From the NCBI GenBank assembly GCA_937978655.1, contig CALJUX010000088.1, positions 1 to 64,000 on the forward strand: a DNA stretch of 64,000 nucleotides, given 5' to 3'. Of the stretch, positions 1-8,099 are shown in pieces; within the stretch, counting starts at the first letter, position 1, and every line of letters begins with the position of its first letter. A program made the translations under genes and the position numbers. Under the pieces are notes generated by a model. The model did not search any database, was not told the origin of the DNA, and saw nothing but the letters and a program-made list of their open reading frames with translations. The DNA comes from an uncultured Chromatiaceae bacterium. Its GTDB lineage: Bacteria > Pseudomonadota > Gammaproteobacteria > Enterobacterales > Alteromonadaceae.

Positions 1-27
1 GAGTTCAGACGTGTGCTCTTCCGATCT
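1..27 (+). other. Illumina TruSeq adapter remnant
   Basis: The first 27 bases, beginning GAGTTCAGAC and ending CTTCCGATCT, equal the last 27 bases of the TruSeq read-2 adapter as I remember it, with no mismatch. They are therefore a sequencing artefact at a contig end and not genomic sequence. The biological sequence starts at about base 28, inside a coding region. Confidence 0.95.
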
Positions 28-87
28 CAGCTTAATGTAGCTTTTACCGAGTTGGCCGTTTGCGCCTGTAAGAATAATCTTTTTCAA
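28..87 (-). CDS. NAD-dependent sugar epimerase/reductase, N-terminal fragment
   Basis: Only the first 20 codons are present; the rest is lost at the contig end. The reading starts with TTG at base 87, five bases after an AGGAG ribosome binding site (bases 93-97), and gives MKKIILTGANGQLGKSYIKL. The GANGQLG stretch is the glycine-rich Rossmann fingerprint at the N-terminus of extended short-chain dehydrogenases, such as dTDP-4-dehydrorhamnose reductases and NDP-sugar epimerases. It lies downstream of the gene at 134-1444 in the same direction, so it probably belongs to the same glycan operon. Substrate cannot be told from this fragment. Confidence 0.6.
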
Positions 88-133
88 TGTCGCTCCTCTA
101 TTGACTTTTTATTATTTCGCAATGAAAGCGCGG

Positions 134-1444
134 TTAGTTTGCCGTCCAAATTAAAACCCTAGAGTCGATAGACGCTATATATTTTTCGATTTCTTCTTTA
201 TGTGAAAAAGACGCTACAAGTATCAAGCCAAGATCCAGATTAGAGATGTCATTTGGATTTAACACTTGGAGTCCATCGAACTCTGATAATTGTTGGTACT
301 TTTTGTCAAAGATATAACGTGGCCTTAAATTGCTTGTCGTTAATATTTTTAGCAACATAGCTCCAATAGTACCAGCTCCGTAGAGCGCAAAATTATTACT
401 ATACTGTTGAGCCAAATCTAACATTGTACAAACGCTCTCAAGAGTCAGTTCTTTCTGTTTATTTTTAATTCGTGTTAAATTAGCTGTAGCCATTTTTCTT
501 TGATAATTGTCGTCATGCCAACTTAACATTTGGGCTATTTCTTCCGCTGATTTTTTATTTTTAAGCCCTAACTCCTCTTGCGCCCAATTTATGAACTGTT
601 GTGCCTGTTTCGGATGTTTGCAGAACAAAAAGGGTACGAGCTGTCTAACATACTGCTCAGTAGTGTGTTGAATCTTGAATGCGAATAGATCTTTGTTAGC
701 TTGGGCGTAGGGGTCTTTATCAAAATTATAAGTTGAAAAGTCTGAAAATTTACCGTAGATCGACACTTTAGCTCCGCAGTAGGCTGCATATGGCAGATGG
801 GAACCTATGGTATTTGTTGTTACGAATTCAAAGCTGGAAAATATATGTTGCAATCTAATAATCGCATTAGTTTGGTTCGCACTGGCACCGATTATCATTG
901 GGAAATTGTGCTTCTTTAGCAGGTCGGGCCAAATACCATGTTCGTAACACGAATGATGAATGCAGAAAACTACTTCATCGAAATCATGCCTGATTTTTTC
1001 GATTTCTTTGATATATTGCTCTTCGTTACCTACATTTGGGACGTAGGGTAATGTATGTTGTGGCATCACCAATAGAGTGTTCGGCACTCGTAGTGTTGTA
1101 TCAATGGCTTCGGCATATATAAACGGCATACCTACAGCAGTCGCCATTATCTTGTGCTGCTCCAAGAAATTGACATGCTCCTCTTGCGCAACTAAAAAAT
1201 GCTCATCATCTTTGCCCCAAACTGTAACTTGTTGTTTGTATTTTAGTGGGATATGTATCCAGCCGTGCCTCCAACCGGCACAGCTAAATGGCACGTTTTT
1301 TATCCTCAGTTGGTCGGCTATTAAACGTGACGCTCCATAGTAATCTGCCTCAGATAATATTCTTGCATCGTCATTATGGTAGATTGGTTCTGGGATCTGG
1401 CGTAACAGTACATCCAACATATTGTCTTTTCTCATATAAATCAT
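134..1444 (-). CDS. Unrecognised two-domain surface-glycan protein (possible GT-B-like transferase plus Rossmann module)
   Basis: This 436-residue protein is not a family I can name with certainty. Residues about 35-285 contain the segment TTNTIGSHLPYAAYCGAKVS (209-228), which resembles the C-terminal nucleotide-binding half of GT-B glycosyltransferases or capsule proteins. Residues about 350-430 form a separate Rossmann-like module with YGAGTIGAMLL, IFD and ILVAS, the same type of module found at the N-terminus of the methyltransferase at 4665-5753. There is no signal peptide or membrane segment. It starts one base after the FkbM gene ends, so it is co-transcribed with it. By eye the gene is much richer in A+T than its neighbours, which suggests recent acquisition. 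Start codons at 1435 and 1420 are alternatives. Confidence 0.45.
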   Translation of the reverse strand: MIYMRKDNMLDVLLRQIPEPIYHNDDARILSEADYYGASRLIADQLRIKNVPFSCAGWRHGWIHIPLKYKQQVTVWGKDDEHFLVAQEEHVNFLEQHKIMATAVGMPFIYAEAIDTTLRVPNTLLVMPQHTLPYVPNVGNEEQYIKEIEKIRHDFDEVVFCIHHSCYEHGIWPDLLKKHNFPMIIGASANQTNAIIRLQHIFSSFEFVTTNTIGSHLPYAAYCGAKVSIYGKFSDFSTYNFDKDPYAQANKDLFAFKIQHTTEQYVRQLVPFLFCKHPKQAQQFINWAQEELGLKNKKSAEEIAQMLSWHDDNYQRKMATANLTRIKNKQKELTLESVCTMLDLAQQYSNNFALYGAGTIGAMLLKILTTSNLRPRYIFDKKYQQLSEFDGLQVLNPNDISNLDLGLILVASFSHKEEIEKYIASIDSRVLIWTAN

Positions 1445-1445
1445 C

Positions 1446-2384
1446 TTATTCTGATAATAAATCAGACAAGAGAATTAGATCATTATTAGCAACCGCTATA
1501 ACATACATGTCTTTTATTTCTTTCAACCTAGCGTTGCCGGACAGAAAGTTCAGTTTACCCTGTTCATCTCTTGATTCACGGATCTTTGATTCGACGTAGG
1601 CCTCTTTGGCTGTCAGCGCCCTGAGCGCACCAACCCGGTCATTTCGGACAAAAAACAGGTTGTGTCCGGTACTGTTCGAACCAATCAACGAGTAACCTTT
1701 TTGTCTGCCAAGCTGCTCCAGCGCCGCAATCGACGCCCCGTAATACAGGTGTGAATAGTGTGCCTGGCTGCGACAAAACGCCGGGTCATAAGGGACAGTG
1801 ACGGCTGCATCTGGCCCAAAAATGCTGTTCCATTCAATCACAACAATAATGGGGCTCACGACTTCGATCGCCTGCCACACCCAATAGTCATTGCCGTCAA
1901 TATCGACACTGAGCAGGCCAATCTGGCCGGTAAAACCGGCGTTGGCGATGATTTCATTAATGTTTTCGCAGCTTATCCAGGCATGTACTGCTGTCAGGTC
2001 ATGTCGCCAGTAAAAATCCTGTGCCTGAATACTGGCGATATGAGTCGCCGAACCGTCCAGTACCAAACCACGCCAGTTATTGTTTACCAGCAAGAATCGG
2101 GTGTTAGATTCGAGATAATTTTCGACACCAAATTCGATAAACACCTGCTCCTGGTCGTTTGTGATCAGGGTGTTGGTAAGATACTGAATGATCCCGTCCT
2201 CACCAAACTGGGAAAAGACTTTAAATTCAGCATCATGTAGTGATTGTATTGTCAGATCCCGGTTCTGATTCGCGATGGTCCGCCCTTGCAATACCATCAA
2301 ATCAGACAAGCGTTTATGCAGGACTGACAGCGAGCCTTTTACAGGGGTTAACTGATCTGCCAGCTCATCTTGCGACTTATTCAT
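1446..2384 (-). CDS. FkbM-type SAM-dependent methyltransferase
   Basis: A 312-residue cytosolic protein. The segments SQFGEDGIIQYL (about 58-69), VFIEFGVENYLESNTRFLL and LLSVDIDGNDYWVW follow the pattern of FkbM-like methyltransferases found in surface-polysaccharide loci: an acidic SAM-binding loop after FIEFG and a DIDGNDYW motif in place of the usual D-x-E-G. Such enzymes are thought to O-methylate sugars, but the acceptor is unknown. The start codon overlaps the stop of the upstream glycosyltransferase in an ATGA arrangement, so translation is coupled. The first 55 residues are a coiled-coil-like extension without clear homology. Confidence 0.65.
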   Translation of the reverse strand: MNKSQDELADQLTPVKGSLSVLHKRLSDLMVLQGRTIANQNRDLTIQSLHDAEFKVFSQFGEDGIIQYLTNTLITNDQEQVFIEFGVENYLESNTRFLLVNNNWRGLVLDGSATHIASIQAQDFYWRHDLTAVHAWISCENINEIIANAGFTGQIGLLSVDIDGNDYWVWQAIEVVSPIIVVIEWNSIFGPDAAVTVPYDPAFCRSQAHYSHLYYGASIAALEQLGRQKGYSLIGSNSTGHNLFFVRNDRVGALRALTAKEAYVESKIRESRDEQGKLNFLSGNARLKEIKDMYVIAVANNDLILLSDLLSE

Positions 2385-3553
2385 AAATTGTGACTCCTGT
2401 GCGGGGTGGTGCGGAGCATGGCCCGCACCATGGCGATATAGCGGTTGGCGAAATCCTGCCGTGCCAGTTGATAACGTTGCCTGGCCGCATCAAGGCCGGC
2501 CAGTTCAGTCTGGTGTAGTGTTGCGCGTTGTTGCCAGGTCTGCAGCATCACGGCGGCGAGCGCGTCACTGTGCTGCGGCGGGAAATAACTGGCTGATTTG
2601 GGAGCCTGCTCCCTGTGTACCGGAATATCAGACAGCAACACGGTTTTGCCAAAGGCTTTGGCTTCCTCAATGGTCGTGCTCCAGCCTTCGAATAACGAAG
2701 GATTGATGACCGCCACTGAGCCTGCCATCAGCCTGATAATTTCATCCCGGTTGACTAATCCTCTGATAATAAACCGGTCTTCCAGGCCATCACGACTGAT
2801 CCGCGCTCTGATATCGTCCATGTGGTTCTTATTGCGGTAATCGTCAGGATTGCCGGTGCAAATCACTTTAATATCGTTCGGCAGCTTTGTCAGGGCATCC
2901 AGCACCAACAGATGGTTCTTGTGTGTCCAGAACTGGTTAGGCAAATAGAAAAACGCCGCTTCCTGTTCAGGCTGCTGCAGGGTTTGGCGGAATAATGAAA
3001 AGTCGTGTTCAAGAATAAACGGCGAAAAGTGCACAACGTGCGTCTGTACCGCGGAGTATTGCGGAAAAAAGGTCTGAAAATCCGTCGCTGCGGCCTGACT
3101 GCTCAGCATCAGGTGGCCGCTGCGTTCAGCCGCCATGGCGATATTGCGGTCTCTGGTTTGTAATTCGGCAGGCTGAAAAAGTTGTGGCAAATGACAATGC
3201 TGAAAATCAGGCATCCAGAACACTGTCGGTGGCACCAGGCGGGTACCTGGCATCGCATGTGTCAGCAAATCCAACTGATACTGGCGGGCGTAATAAGCCA
3301 GGCGGATATCGGTTTGAAAATGCCTGGACAAACGCCGGGTCCGGTCTGAAATACAAGTCAGCTGGTCACATTGTCTGACTTGCACCTGGTCGCTATAAGG
3401 CTTGTCAAATAAATCGCTGCGGTTGGTCAGCATAAAAAACTGCAGGTCGGCAGGGCAGTGTTCACTGAGTACGTCGAGCAGACTGAGAAAATAGTTGTTG
3501 CCGCCATGCCAGGCATCGCCATCAATGAATACAGGAATGCCAATCCTTTTCAT
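2381..3553 (-). CDS. GT4-family glycosyltransferase (GT-B fold)
   Basis: A 390-residue glycosyltransferase. The C-terminal half shows the classic GT4 signature: FFYLPNQFWTHKNHLLVLDA (about 202-221) at the domain boundary, then ICTGNPDD, RFIIRGLVNRDEIIRLMAG, and the donor-binding region NPSLFEGWSTTIEEAKAFG with the expected Glu in an E-x7-E type arrangement. The enzyme should move a sugar from a nucleotide donor to a glycan or protein acceptor at the cytoplasmic face. It overlaps by four bases both the upstream epimerase and the downstream FkbM gene. Given the pse genes in the same operon it is a candidate to build the glycan onto flagellin or a lipid carrier; the donor is not predictable. Confidence 0.8.
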   Translation of the reverse strand: MKRIGIPVFIDGDAWHGGNNYFLSLLDVLSEHCPADLQFFMLTNRSDLFDKPYSDQVQVRQCDQLTCISDRTRRLSRHFQTDIRLAYYARQYQLDLLTHAMPGTRLVPPTVFWMPDFQHCHLPQLFQPAELQTRDRNIAMAAERSGHLMLSSQAAATDFQTFFPQYSAVQTHVVHFSPFILEHDFSLFRQTLQQPEQEAAFFYLPNQFWTHKNHLLVLDALTKLPNDIKVICTGNPDDYRNKNHMDDIRARISRDGLEDRFIIRGLVNRDEIIRLMAGSVAVINPSLFEGWSTTIEEAKAFGKTVLLSDIPVHREQAPKSASYFPPQHSDALAAVMLQTWQQRATLHQTELAGLDAARQRYQLARQDFANRYIAMVRAMLRTTPHRSHNL

Positions 3554-4446
3554 AAAACACTCTCGTTAAACCATTGAATATATTGCTGTAAACCTTCCGT
3601 CAGTGAGGTTTTATGCAAACAATCGAAAGAAGACAATTCTTGTTTTGACGCCACCAAATCATCCGGATCGCCTTCTTTGGCGTGTAAGCTGAATTCTGGT
3701 TGTCGTGCATAACCGGCTAACTGCAGCGTAAGCTCAATTGCCGTTCTGACCGAGGTGGGTATCCCTGAACCCGCATTCAGGACTTGTGGCGTTTGCAGCC
3801 AACCTGGGTCAGATAAATACAGCAAAAAGTCTGCCAGGTCATCAACATACAACCAATCTCTTTGTTGCATACCAGAACCGAAGTAGGTGAATTGCCCTGA
3901 TCTGGCTTTCTGCAGCACGTCCCAGAATAACTGTTTCTTCAGGCGGGGACCGTAGACGGAAAACGGCCGGACAATTTTGACCTGCAATTGATACATGGAT
4001 GCGTAGTACCGCAGCATCTGTTCGGTCATTTGTTTGTGCAGGCCATACGGGGACATTGGCGCAAGACGGGTATCTGCCGGCGTCTGCAGCGAAGCGTTTT
4101 TGCCGTAAACTGCAGCACTGGACAGGTAAATCAGTTTGCTGTCTGGCCAGTCTTCCCGCATTTTGTTCAGCAGTGCGTTCATGGCTGGCAGGGTTTTATC
4201 AAAATCATGCTGCGGGTCGCGGATGGACTCTGCCACCGAAGCGCCACCCGCCACGTGAAAAATGACATCCGGTTTTGTACATTGGTCGAGCAGGGCCCGA
4301 TCGATAGTGCCTGACAGGGTGTTCGCTGCTGCAGGCTGTGCATCGCGAATGGAACGCTGGACCTGGTGTTGTTGCTGATCTATCCGATCGTACAAATGAG
4401 AACCGATGAAGCCTCCGCCCCCCAGGATCAGGATTTTTTTGCGCAA
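3550..4446 (-). CDS. NAD-dependent sugar epimerase/dehydratase (extended SDR)
   Basis: A 298-residue extended short-chain dehydrogenase. GGGGFIGSH (residues 9-17) is the NAD(P)-binding fingerprint, SSAAVYG holds the catalytic Ser region, and SPYGLHK carries the Tyr-x3-Lys pair. RPFSVYGPR matches the substrate-binding stretch of NDP-sugar epimerases and 4,6-dehydratases. The start is TTG at 4446, with a strong GGAGG ribosome binding site five bases upstream. It probably makes or epimerises a nucleotide sugar used by the glycosyltransferase that follows and overlaps it by four bases. Which sugar is changed cannot be read from the sequence. Confidence 0.75.
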   Translation of the reverse strand: MRKKILILGGGGFIGSHLYDRIDQQQHQVQRSIRDAQPAAANTLSGTIDRALLDQCTKPDVIFHVAGGASVAESIRDPQHDFDKTLPAMNALLNKMREDWPDSKLIYLSSAAVYGKNASLQTPADTRLAPMSPYGLHKQMTEQMLRYYASMYQLQVKIVRPFSVYGPRLKKQLFWDVLQKARSGQFTYFGSGMQQRDWLYVDDLADFLLYLSDPGWLQTPQVLNAGSGIPTSVRTAIELTLQLAGYARQPEFSLHAKEGDPDDLVASKQELSSFDCLHKTSLTEGLQQYIQWFNESVL

Positions 4447-4664
4447 ATCGGCCTCCGGCTTGTAATAAATGAGCTGCTATCCACGGGATTTCTCACTGTT
4501 CGCTGCACTCCTGCTGAGATCGGATTGAACGTAAAGTATCAGTTGCGGCTGCAACTCTGCACATTTGTGACTGGTCATCTGTATCAACCTGAGAAGACTG
4601 CGTTTTTCTGCCACTTTGGGTTTCACTCAACAGCTGGTTTCAAACAACAAAACTCTGACCTGAA
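4447..4664. other. Intergenic gap inside the minus-strand glycan operon
   Basis: This 218-base gap is the largest break in the otherwise packed minus-strand block. It contains a perfect 6-bp hairpin (AGTTGC, loop GGCT, GCAACT; 4541-4556) without a strong T-run on either strand, so terminator activity is doubtful. I see no convincing promoter hexamers or an open frame with a ribosome binding site. The gap could hold an internal promoter for the five genes to the left or be the scar of a gene exchange. Confidence 0.4.
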
Positions 4665-5753
4665 CTAACTGCGCTGCACCTTTGCATATAAAACGGTTTC
4701 AAACCAACTGCTGGTATGATGCCCCAAACTGAATCGATATCCGGAGTCAACACGGGCAATCCATTCTGCTAATAACCAAAGGTCATCCAGATAATGATAT
4801 GTACAGATCGCAAGTAATGGACTGGATTGCTGGATCATTTGTCTGGCCCCTTCAAGGGCTTCATATTCGGCACCCTCGATATCCATTTTTATGAGGTCGG
4901 GCGTTAACTGCCGTTCGGTTAAATAAGAGTCCAGCGCGCAGGTCTGGATCTCAACATTGCCCTCATCACTGATGCTGCAATTAAAACTTGCTCCTGACAC
5001 GTCGGCGGCCATAAAACGTAAAGTACAGTTGTTTGACCAAAGACCTTTTTCTTCGACATATACCGTCGCGTCCGGCGCCAATATGTGTTGGTGCTGACGC
5101 AGGTGCTGTGCATTCTTCGGATCCGGTTCAAAGCAGACAAAGGTTTTTTGCGGCAGTTGATCAGCAAAGGTGCGGAAAATCTCGCCACAACAAGCGCCCG
5201 CATCAACGATGACCGCCTGTTCAGACAAACTAAAATCCGGATGGCGGTATTGCGGATAGTTGCTCAGACTAAAACGATAGTTCTGGTCGCTGCAAATGGC
5301 TTCGCAGACCTCGGACAGAACTGACCTTGAAGCTGGATCCAATACTGAGCAGAGCCAATCAATTTTAGCCTGAATATCTGGAATGGGAGCAAAGCGGGCC
5401 ACCGCCAATAAACTCACATTCATAAACCTGTTAAAACCAAGTTGGCGCAACTGCTCCGCTATTTCAAAATGCCAGCTGCTGGCGATCAGAATCAGGCAAT
5501 TTTGCTGTGTCGCGCTCTGTGCTGACAGCACAGGTAATCCTGATAACTGTCGTTGACCATCAATGGCCGTGCTGTCACAAAAACCGATGACCTGCAGTTT
5601 GCTCTGTTGTAAATAGCTGAATACCTGCCGGGCATTTTTGCCGGTGCCATAAATGATAACTTGTTCATTGCTGTGATAAAGCCGGAAAAAGTCTTGGTAC
5701 AGCGTGATGAATGCCTGCTCTGCTGAGCCGGTCAGTGAATCATTTGGTCGCAT
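4665..5753 (-). CDS. FkbM methyltransferase with N-terminal Rossmann (PglD-N-like) module
   Basis: A 362-residue two-domain protein. Residues about 33-125 form a small Rossmann-like unit (VIIYGTGKNARQVFSYL, IGFCDST, LILIAS) of the kind found at the start of sugar acyltransferases and in other glycan proteins. Residues about 180-355 are an FkbM methyltransferase: VDAGACCGEIFRTFA is the SAM-binding motif I, FVCFEPDPKNAQHL is motif II, and LIKMDIEGAEYEALEGA carries the typical D-x-E-G-x-E. The likely role is methylation of a sugar or of the glycan end. A good ribosome binding site (AGAGGAA) precedes the ATG. It sits 43 bases after the LuxC-like gene, with the stop-codon hairpin between them. Confidence 0.75.
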   Translation of the reverse strand: MRPNDSLTGSAEQAFITLYQDFFRLYHSNEQVIIYGTGKNARQVFSYLQQSKLQVIGFCDSTAIDGQRQLSGLPVLSAQSATQQNCLILIASSWHFEIAEQLRQLGFNRFMNVSLLAVARFAPIPDIQAKIDWLCSVLDPASRSVLSEVCEAICSDQNYRFSLSNYPQYRHPDFSLSEQAVIVDAGACCGEIFRTFADQLPQKTFVCFEPDPKNAQHLRQHQHILAPDATVYVEEKGLWSNNCTLRFMAADVSGASFNCSISDEGNVEIQTCALDSYLTERQLTPDLIKMDIEGAEYEALEGARQMIQQSSPLLAICTYHYLDDLWLLAEWIARVDSGYRFSLGHHTSSWFETVLYAKVQRS

Positions 5754-5785
5754 TATGTTCCTCTTTTCAGCCGCTGATGAAGGGC

Positions 5786-5806
5786 ACAGTGTTATTTCAA
5801 CACTGT
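5786..5806 (-). repeat. Perfect 8-bp hairpin across the stop codon of the LuxC-like gene
   Basis: ACAGTGTT and AACACTGT form an 8-bp perfect stem with a 5-base loop. The stem includes the last sense codons, and the TGA stop of the reductase lies at its base-loop junction on the minus strand. There is no T-run downstream, so it is more likely an mRNA-processing or stability element, or a partial attenuator, than a strong terminator. Function is inferred only from position. Confidence 0.45.
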
Positions 5807-7008
5807 ATTGATGGTTTTGTTTGCAGCCGGCATAACTGCAGCACTAAGTCGCCGCCATCCCAGACTTCACTGAACTGCAAAGCCTGGCCGAGTGGCACTA
5901 TTCTATCCAACCCACGCAGCATCTGGTGTTGCAGCACACTCAGTTCCGCCGGGTTCAGGCCCCAGTATGTCAGGGTCTGATGGGCAGGCGACAGTTGTAA
6001 TGCCAGATCGCTGAGTGCCGGTAGTTGCAGTTCCAAAAACAGCCCACATCCCGGATGCAGCTGGACCATTACATCGTCCAGTTTATGGATTTGCAGCCGC
6101 TGGATTGGGCCCGGTGTCCAGCTTTGGTAATTTTCACTGTGCAGCACTAGTTGTTGTGCACTGGCCAGCGCCTGATAATGTTCGCTATCCGTCAGTTGCG
6201 GTCTTGTTGCCAGATAATGACTGAGCTTTGACCAGAATTTTTGTTGGGCCTGAGCTATTTGTTCGCCAGTGCCAAGCCAAATCATTACTTTGGCTGAAGC
6301 GCAGGCTTGCTGGGCATAAGTCAGGTTGTCCCGGCAGAATAACTCAAGCAATGTCGCCATCTGGCTGTCGTCAGCGTCGAGCAGGGCGCTGGCGCCAAAT
6401 AGCGCCAAAGAAAACTTATGATTAAATATCAGATCGCGACAGTGGGCGGCGACGGGCAACTGACGCTGACTGATAATCGCCTGATCAGAGCCCCACAACA
6501 GGCGACCATCCAGTTTTTGCATCAGCGCGGCCAGTGTTTGATCCTGATGGCTGGCACGGATAAATTGCAGCCGGTTTTGTAGCGCGGGATATTCAACCGC
6601 CAGCGCGCTGATGTGCGAAAGCAGCATTGCGGCACTGGCGCCGGCACGCGAAGACAAGCGGATCAGATTCACGTTACCGCACAATAGGGACAGTAATGCC
6701 GGATACATAAAAAGGCTGTCGACATTGGCCGGCGTATTGTGAAAGACCAAGCCTAAGGGTTTGAGCAGGTAAGGCAACTGCTGATATTTTTGCTGCAAAC
6801 TGTGCAGCCGGGCCGCACGGAACCAGAAGCCAAGCGCCAATAAGTCCGGCATCGCCCGGCAGGCCGGATCTGTCAGTAAGCGCGACGATAGGGCCGCGAC
6901 AAAGGCCTGACTGTCATCAGCAAATGCGCTGACCGGCTGTTGTTGCAACAGGGCGGGGAGCCCGCCGGATGTTGCCATGTCTGCGTTTGCAGGGATGAGA
7001 TATTCCAT
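5797..7008 (-). CDS. LuxC-family acyl-CoA/acyl-protein reductase
   Basis: A 403-residue member of the LuxC family (aldehyde dehydrogenase fold), which reduces a thioester-bound acyl group to an aldehyde with NADPH. The motif LTYAQQACASAKVMIW (229-244) contains the expected nucleophilic Cys236 in the QQAC context that is typical of LuxC. HNTPANVDSLFMYPALLSLL (90-109) and GNVNLIRLSS match the conserved cofactor-binding half. It overlaps the start region of its neighbour by one base, directly after a LuxE-like gene, as in lux operons, but luxA, luxB and luxD are absent. Together with the ACP, ligase and SDR genes it should act on an acyl group made in this operon; the final product is unknown. 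Confidence 0.8.
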   Translation of the reverse strand: MEYLIPANADMATSGGLPALLQQQPVSAFADDSQAFVAALSSRLLTDPACRAMPDLLALGFWFRAARLHSLQQKYQQLPYLLKPLGLVFHNTPANVDSLFMYPALLSLLCGNVNLIRLSSRAGASAAMLLSHISALAVEYPALQNRLQFIRASHQDQTLAALMQKLDGRLLWGSDQAIISQRQLPVAAHCRDLIFNHKFSLALFGASALLDADDSQMATLLELFCRDNLTYAQQACASAKVMIWLGTGEQIAQAQQKFWSKLSHYLATRPQLTDSEHYQALASAQQLVLHSENYQSWTPGPIQRLQIHKLDDVMVQLHPGCGLFLELQLPALSDLALQLSPAHQTLTYWGLNPAELSVLQHQMLRGLDRIVPLGQALQFSEVWDGGDLVLQLCRLQTKPSIQC

Positions 7009-8099
7009 CAGCGACTCCTCGCGTCGGATGCAGATATCAGCGGCCCACTGGCGACCGTATCACTGCAGCCGCGGGCCTCAGCCAATGCCAGCCGACCCAG
7101 CACCTGAAAGTATTTACCGGCACGGCCACAGGGACAGTCATCTTCGCCAAGCAGGATGCCGCGATCTTCAGTCAGCAGGCTGTGGCCGGGATATGAGCGG
7201 GGTAGTGTTGACAACAGTTGTAGCACCCCGGGCTGACCGACCGCGTTGCATTGCCAGCTTTGCGGGTCGCGCACCAGCACATCGGCTGAGGCCGGACAAT
7301 GCAGGTGGCCGTGCTCACATTCCACAAATACCGCGCCGATTTGTTCGACCATGCCGTAAAAATTATGTACCCGTTTAATCGCGCTGACCTCGGCCAGCCG
7401 GGCTTTAAATTCTGTATTCCCGACCGCCTGAGCCTGCAGTTTTTTCCAGCCGCCGCTGTGCAGCAGTATCGCCTGTGGCAACTGCACCGCGCCGGGGGCT
7501 AACTGGCTCAGCCAGTGCCAGACCATAAAAGTGAAACCAAAGACCAGCACCGGGCCCTGGCCGTATAAGCGGCAGAATTCGCTCAGCGCTGCGATGTTGA
7601 CGGATAAATCTTCGTTCAGTGCATAACAGTGGTTACGGCCCATAAAGGCCAGGCCCTGAATACCGGCGCCGCGGGCGCTGAAATTGCTGCGATCTTTGAC
7701 CACGCCGGGATGGTCAATGATCAGCATCGGCAGCCGGTCTTTGCCGAGCCAGTGCTGCATGATGCGCACTAATACCCGCGATTGCAGCGCGGCAGCGTCT
7801 TTATCCAGCACGATGCGTGAAGGCTGGCCGGTGGTGCCGCTGGAATACAACGTTTTGAATACGGCGTCATCCGGCACCGACTGCAAGGCAAACTGTTTAA
7901 ACAGCCTTACAGACAGGTAAGGCAATTCTGCCAGTGTGGCGGCGCTGCTCGCAGTAGCCGGCAAGCTGCGCAGCAAACGCTGATATAAAGCACAATGTGC
8001 GTGATGATGGCCAGTGAGTGCCTGCAACTCTGCCAGCAGACGGGGTGTTTTTTCCGCGGCACTCAGGCTATAGGGCGCTTCTTCTGTTAACGGCTGCAT
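7008..8099 (-). CDS. LuxE-family acyl-protein synthetase
   Basis: A 363-residue member of the LuxE family, which activates a carboxylic acid with ATP and holds it as a thioester for transfer to the LuxC-type reductase. SSGTTGQPSR (86-95) is the adenylate-forming P-loop, followed by the LuxE-typical region LIIDHPGVVKDRSNFSARGA (about 131-150) and LVFGFTFMVWHWL. HNFYGMVEQIGAVFVECE is the A5-like motif. CPCGRAGKYFQVLGR near the end matches the conserved CxCGR-x-G-x-x-F-x-x-x-GR end of the family. It overlaps the ligase upstream (TAATG) and the reductase downstream, so the three are translated as a unit. Confidence 0.82.
   Translation of the reverse strand: MQPLTEEAPYSLSAAEKTPRLLAELQALTGHHHAHCALYQRLLRSLPATASSAATLAELPYLSVRLFKQFALQSVPDDAVFKTLYSSGTTGQPSRIVLDKDAAALQSRVLVRIMQHWLGKDRLPMLIIDHPGVVKDRSNFSARGAGIQGLAFMGRNHCYALNEDLSVNIAALSEFCRLYGQGPVLVFGFTFMVWHWLSQLAPGAVQLPQAILLHSGGWKKLQAQAVGNTEFKARLAEVSAIKRVHNFYGMVEQIGAVFVECEHGHLHCPASADVLVRDPQSWQCNAVGQPGVLQLLSTLPRSYPGHSLLTEDRGILLGEDDCPCGRAGKYFQVLGRLALAEARGCSDTVASGPLISASDARSR

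Noticed and set aside
5797..8099. LuxC and LuxE homologues as a sign of bioluminescence
   Set aside because: No luciferase (luxAB) or acyl-transferase (luxD) is present. The genes are joined to ACP, SDR and pse genes, which indicates glycan chemistry.
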